Translations under genes and position numbers: made by a program
Notes under the pieces: model-generated
What the model was told of the DNA's origin: nothing
What the model saw: the letters and a program-made list of their open reading frames with translations, nothing else
Database searches by the model: none
Origin: Deltaproteobacteria bacterium
Lineage (GTDB): Bacteria > Myxococcota_A > UBA796 > GCA-2862545
Length of the DNA: 34,244 bases
Direction: 5' to 3'
NCBI GenBank assembly: GCA_007693595.1
Contig: REDI01000023.1
Location: forward strand, 1 to 34,244
Shown here: positions 31,570-34,244 of the stretch, piece after piece
Position numbering within the stretch: the stretch's first letter is position 1
Layout of the letters: each line of letters begins with the position of its first letter

Positions 31570-31770
31570 ATGAGCAGACCCGAGCCCGTCCGATGCCGAG
31601 CCTGTGGAACCCCTCTTCAAGACGTGCATGGCCACGGCGCGTGCCTGAACAACGCCTGCCCCATGTTCGGGCTGAACCAGGACCCCTGCTGCGCCGGCCA
31701 ACCCCTGGTGGAGCCGAGCGCGCCCCGCAAGCCCCCAGCCCCGATCCCCTGGAAGCCACGCGAGGACTGA
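31570..31770 (+). CDS. Small Cys-rich (zinc-ribbon-like) protein
   Basis: 66 residues from ATG 31570. Cysteines 9 and 12 form CRAC, followed by Cys25 and Cys30 (CLNNAC), then a CC pair at 40-41. The first four cysteines could hold one zinc, like a rubredoxin-type or zinc-ribbon knuckle. The C-terminus is Pro-rich (PSAPRKPPAPIPWKP). No signal peptide, so cytoplasmic. The frame is open 16 codons upstream, but this ATG gives the best-looking protein. A TAGGGT/TATCCT box is just upstream. Function unknown. Confidence 0.65.
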   Translation: MSRPEPVRCRACGTPLQDVHGHGACLNNACPMFGLNQDPCCAGQPLVEPSAPRKPPAPIPWKPRED

Positions 31771-31792
31771 CGCTCTTGAGGGAGGGTCCGCC

Positions 31793-32986
31793 TCAGGGCA
31801 TACCGAGGGCGCCCGGCATGTTCTCGAAGCCTGAACCGAAGGCGGCGACGCCTTGATCGGTCAGCTCACCGTCGGCGCTCGCGCGCACGACCCGAACGCC
31901 AGTGACCTCGGGCACGAGCATGAGACCCGCTGCGCCGGTTCCTCGCACGGTCACCACGGCGGTCGGGATCTGGGGGTTGCCACCCTGGGTAGAGATTGGG
32001 CCGGCCTCGACGAAGGGTGTGGCACCCCCTTGGTACTGGAGCGAGATGAGCCGATCACCAAAGCCGCTCGCGACGAGGGTGGCCTGGCCCCAGGCCCCGA
32101 TCCCCGCGGGGTCCTCGAGGGGACTGATCACCTGCACCGCCCGCAGCTCCTCGTCCTGCAGCCGAGCCACCGCCACCCGGTTCGGCAAGCCCGAGAAGGA
32201 GCTCACGTCGCCGACCAAGAGGTAGGACCCGTCCCCGGCCCAGGAGGCCCCGCCCGCGATGGCGTCACCATCGGGCCAGAGGGTGGTCGAGGAGAGCACG
32301 GTGGGGCCGCTCAGGTCCAAGAGGTGCGCGTGGCCTTCGTGCCCCTCACCGACCTCGGTAGCGACGAGCACATGACGACCTCCGGGCGCGCGGAAGAGGT
32401 GACGCGCGAGCTTGGTCGGCACGATCAGCCCCTCGGGCGTCGGCGCGCCCGTCTGGCAGTCCAAGGCGAGAGCGTAGAGCCCACCTCCGTTGTTCGGCCA
32501 GTTTCCATCGACGACGATCGCTCGTTCACCACTCGGATCCACCCAGACCGATGAGGCGTAGAAGGAGCCTCCAGCCCCGTTATCGCTAAAGGCAGGATCC
32601 ACGACCTCGACCTGACCCTCTTCATCGACCGTGAAGACGCCGAGTGTGCCGTCATCCTGCGGGGCCAAGCCCAGAGAGCCATCGGGGGTGAAGGCGACGG
32701 CCCCGTCGAAGGCCCGCCCCATCTCGAAGCGCTCCCCGGTCCGCTCCAGGGCGCCGTCAGGCGCAAGCGCCAGGACCTCCCAAGCGTTCGCATGACCTCC
32801 CGTCGGGCCGTAGGGGAGGCTCACCACCCCGAAGCGCACGCGGTCGGAGGCGGCCGGCTCAGCGCGGCATCCTTGGGCGGCCTGGGAGGGGGCAGAGGCC
32901 TCGGTGGATCGGGAACCCGACGAGCCACCGGGGAGCAGAGGATCGGGATCGCAAGCCACGAGCAGAAAGAAGAGTCCGAAACGCAT
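31793..32986 (-). CDS. Lipoprotein with predicted beta-propeller fold
   Basis: 397 residues. Lipobox FLLVAC (Cys12), followed by a Gly/Ser-rich linker. The rest is about seven repeated beta sheets with lactonase/YVTN-like features: DGSLGLAPQDDGTLGVFTVD, SSVWVDPSGERAIVVDGNW, GGLYALALD and APGGRHVLVATEVGEG. These resemble surface propellers that bind ligands or partners rather than a defined enzyme. No catalytic set is visible. It follows the next, Asp-rich-linker gene on the same strand with a hairpin between them, so it is probably transcribed separately. Confidence 0.8.
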   Translation of the reverse strand: MRFGLFFLLVACDPDPLLPGGSSGSRSTEASAPSQAAQGCRAEPAASDRVRFGVVSLPYGPTGGHANAWEVLALAPDGALERTGERFEMGRAFDGAVAFTPDGSLGLAPQDDGTLGVFTVDEEGQVEVVDPAFSDNGAGGSFYASSVWVDPSGERAIVVDGNWPNNGGGLYALALDCQTGAPTPEGLIVPTKLARHLFRAPGGRHVLVATEVGEGHEGHAHLLDLSGPTVLSSTTLWPDGDAIAGGASWAGDGSYLLVGDVSSFSGLPNRVAVARLQDEELRAVQVISPLEDPAGIGAWGQATLVASGFGDRLISLQYQGGATPFVEAGPISTQGGNPQIPTAVVTVRGTGAAGLMLVPEVTGVRVVRASADGELTDQGVAAFGSGFENMPGALGMP

Positions 32987-33022
32987 GGTTCTATCCTGGG
33001 CACTGGCAAGCCCTGACGAGAG

Positions 33023-33058
33023 ACGCCCCCTCGAGAGCCTATGCTCAGGAGGGGGCGT
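33023..33058 (-). terminator. Long hairpin between two surface-protein genes
   Basis: Outer stem ACGCCCCCTC / GAGGGGGCGT (10 bp, perfect), then a GA/AG internal mismatch, then inner stem GAGC / GCTC with a CTAT loop. It lies downstream of the gene ending at 33096, so as a terminator it would work on the minus strand. The following minus-strand bases (CTCTCGTC) are pyrimidine-rich but not a U-tract. Confidence 0.5.
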
Positions 33059-33095
33059 AACCGGACCGAAGAGACGGCCGGGACGTAAAAGGCGA

Positions 33096-34244
33096 CTACT
33101 CCGCGTCGTGCCGGGTCATGACCGTGGTGTAGTTGATGACGCCTTCCACTATGGTTCGTACGACCAGATCCGTGGTGAAGTCGAGCTCCAGGGAGTAGTC
33201 CGGGTCGGCGTTCTCGATGACGTCGCCTCGGCCACCAACGCCGCCGAAGAGGTAGTCGTCTACCATCACGCCCTCGTCGTAGGTGTAGATCCAGAATTCA
33301 TCGAAGGAGTCGTCGAAAGCGAGGTGGCGATCGACGTCCGACGCCGGGAAGAGACCCCAGAGGTCGGCCGCTAGACCTTCGGACCGATCGCAGTCACTGG
33401 TGCTGTCGTCGGAGTCGATCTCGACAAAGAGGGTGTACTCCCACTCATCGAGCGTCGGATAGGTGAGCTCGTCCACCGCGACGCCCGTGAAGCTGAGGGT
33501 GAAATCACAGACCTGATCTCCTTCGACGAAGGAGCGGTATGAGCCCGAGCCGGTCAGCCCACCGATGCCATCGCGCGTGAAGCTGAACTCCGCCTCGATG
33601 TCCTGTTCGCCGACGACCTCGTCGTCCGGCGAGGAGTAGGTGATCTCGCTCGAGACCGTGATGGTGTTGCCTACGACCTCGAAGAAGTCGCCGTCCTCGG
33701 CGAACCCGGTGTAGAACTTGAGGTAGCCACGGAAGGCATTGAAAGGCACGGGGTCTCCTCCCTCTTCGATGATTAGGTCAACATCGAATGGGAAGCCTCC
33801 CGACCACAGCGCGTCCTCATCCTCGGAGGGATCGTCGCTAGGCGAGAAGCGGGTGTAGCCGATACCGGGCCCCTCGACCCCGTCGAAGAGCATCCCGTAA
33901 AGAGAAGGCGCGATGGCCGTGGTCGGGCAGTCTTCGATGGCCCGCGACTCAACGTCGATGTCGTCGATGGAGTAGTGCCAGTCCAGAAGAAAGTAAACCT
34001 CCCCCGGAACATAGTACACAGCGCCGATATCGCTTCGCATCCCATTGAAGTCGACGTCAAAGTCACAGAACAGCTCACCGCCCTCGACCCAGGTAAAGGT
34101 CGTGGAGCCTGTGAGGTCCGGCGTCGGGATGCCGGTGTCCGTGTCGGTGTCCGTGTCGGTGTCGGTGTCGGTCTCGTGCCAGATCTCGATGGAGTTGTCC
34201 CTGTTGTTGTCGCTATACTTATTGTTGTAGTTGGGGGGGGGGGG
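33096..34244 (-). CDS. Surface protein with Asp-Thr repeat linker (N-terminus beyond window)
   Basis: The frame is open from the window edge to the stop at 33096-33098 (382 codons). An internal ATG at 34040 would give a 314-residue protein, but sequence upstream in the same frame (FTWVEGGELFCDFDVDFNG) fits the domain well, so the gene starts beyond. Residues encoded at 34134-34172 form an Asp-Thr repeat linker, probably after a lipoprotein signal. The mature domain is acidic and beta-rich, about 300 residues, with scattered cysteines (DFNG, ESRAIEDCP, DQVCDFTLSF, STSDCDR). No known family. The N-terminal stretch coded by 34176-34244 looks unlike a signal peptide. Confidence 0.75.
   Translation of the reverse strand, partial: PPPPNYNNKYSDNNRDNSIEIWHETDTDTDTDTDTDTGIPTPDLTGSTTFTWVEGGELFCDFDVDFNGMRSDIGAVYYVPGEVYFLLDWHYSIDDIDVESRAIEDCPTTAIAPSLYGMLFDGVEGPGIGYTRFSPSDDPSEDEDALWSGGFPFDVDLIIEEGGDPVPFNAFRGYLKFYTGFAEDGDFFEVVGNTITVSSEITYSSPDDEVVGEQDIEAEFSFTRDGIGGLTGSGSYRSFVEGDQVCDFTLSFTGVAVDELTYPTLDEWEYTLFVEIDSDDSTSDCDRSEGLAADLWGLFPASDVDRHLAFDDSFDEFWIYTYDEGVMVDDYLFGGVGGRGDVIENADPDYSLELDFTTDLVVRTIVEGVINYTTVMTRHDAE
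34134..34172 (-). repeat. Asp-Thr repeat-coding tract
   Basis: Thirteen codons of alternating Thr and Asp (ACC/ACG and GAC) on the minus strand, the same type of linker as at 1-220 and 22107-22229. Confidence 0.88.
34181..34244. other. Suspected low-quality or chimeric contig end
   Basis: The last 64 bases are much poorer in GC than the rest and end in 12 consecutive G (34233-34244). The minus-strand translation (NYNNKYSDNNRDNSIE) is unlike the flanking protein. A poly-G end is typical of two-colour sequencing dropout. The piece AGATCTCGATGG (34181-34192) differs by one base from part of the common Illumina universal adapter as I recall it. Either the repeat tract was mis-assembled or this is read-end noise. 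Confidence 0.45.

Overview
The window looks like chromosomal DNA from a GC-rich, Gram-negative, free-living bacterium, most likely Myxococcota or a neighbouring deltaproteobacterial lineage. The reasons are the very high GC content, many predicted lipoproteins with clear lipoboxes, a putative outer-membrane barrel protein, Cys-rich and Pro/Ala-rich secreted proteins, and secreted proteins with long Asp-Ser/Asp-Thr/Asp-Ala repeats next to MopE-like metal-binding motifs. The lineage is an inference from protein style, not from a marker gene. I saw no rRNA, tRNA, CRISPR array, insertion sequence or phage gene. Both window ends lie inside genes with Asp-rich coding repeats, and the right end finishes in a 12-base G run, so the window is probably one contig broken at repeats.

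Layout. 1-6692: cell-surface and unknown genes (a truncated C-type lectin/metal-binding protein, a methyltransferase, a protein made of two copies of one module, a Cys-rich lipoprotein, a TPR plus barrel protein, a small lipoprotein). 6805-9374: a coupled pair on the minus strand, a NodU/CmcH-type carbamoyltransferase followed by a MenH-like alpha/beta hydrolase. 9640-21275: a molybdenum-cofactor and xanthine-dehydrogenase island. 21392-26035: mostly lipoproteins (Pro-rich, Asp/Ser-rich, a di-heme c-type protein), an M20 dipeptidase and two small secreted proteins. 26173-28571: a TetR regulator, a MaoC-like hydratase and an isoaspartyl peptidase/asparaginase in one direction. 28574-34244: MiaE tRNA hydroxylase, an alpha/beta hydrolase, three lipoprotein or surface genes and a small Cys-rich protein.

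The central island is the most coherent unit. Nine minus-strand genes from 20578 down to 11622 (xdhA, xdhB, xdhC, a YdcZ/DUF606 membrane protein, moaA, moaD, moaE, moeA, a TauE/SafE membrane protein) are joined by 4-base stop/start overlaps or gaps of at most 49 bases. They are flanked by plus-strand moeB-rhodanese and a moaC-mogA fusion on one side and a stand-alone mogA on the other. Together they cover GTP to pyranopterin (MoaA, MoaC), dithiolene formation (MoaD, MoaE, recharged by MoeB), adenylylation and Mo insertion (MogA, MoeA), and delivery to the client enzyme (XdhC to XdhAB). No mobA/mocA nucleotide transferase and no modABC are present. The first absence fits an XDH that uses the mononucleotide cofactor.

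Points that deserve a second look: the MoaC fusion whose MogA half has lost the usual catalytic motif, a MoeB without its zinc cysteines, two membrane proteins built into the Moco/XDH operon, the carbamoyltransferase-hydrolase pair, a palindrome sitting on the -10 box of a promoter next to tetR, and a set of strong gene-end hairpins without U-tracts.
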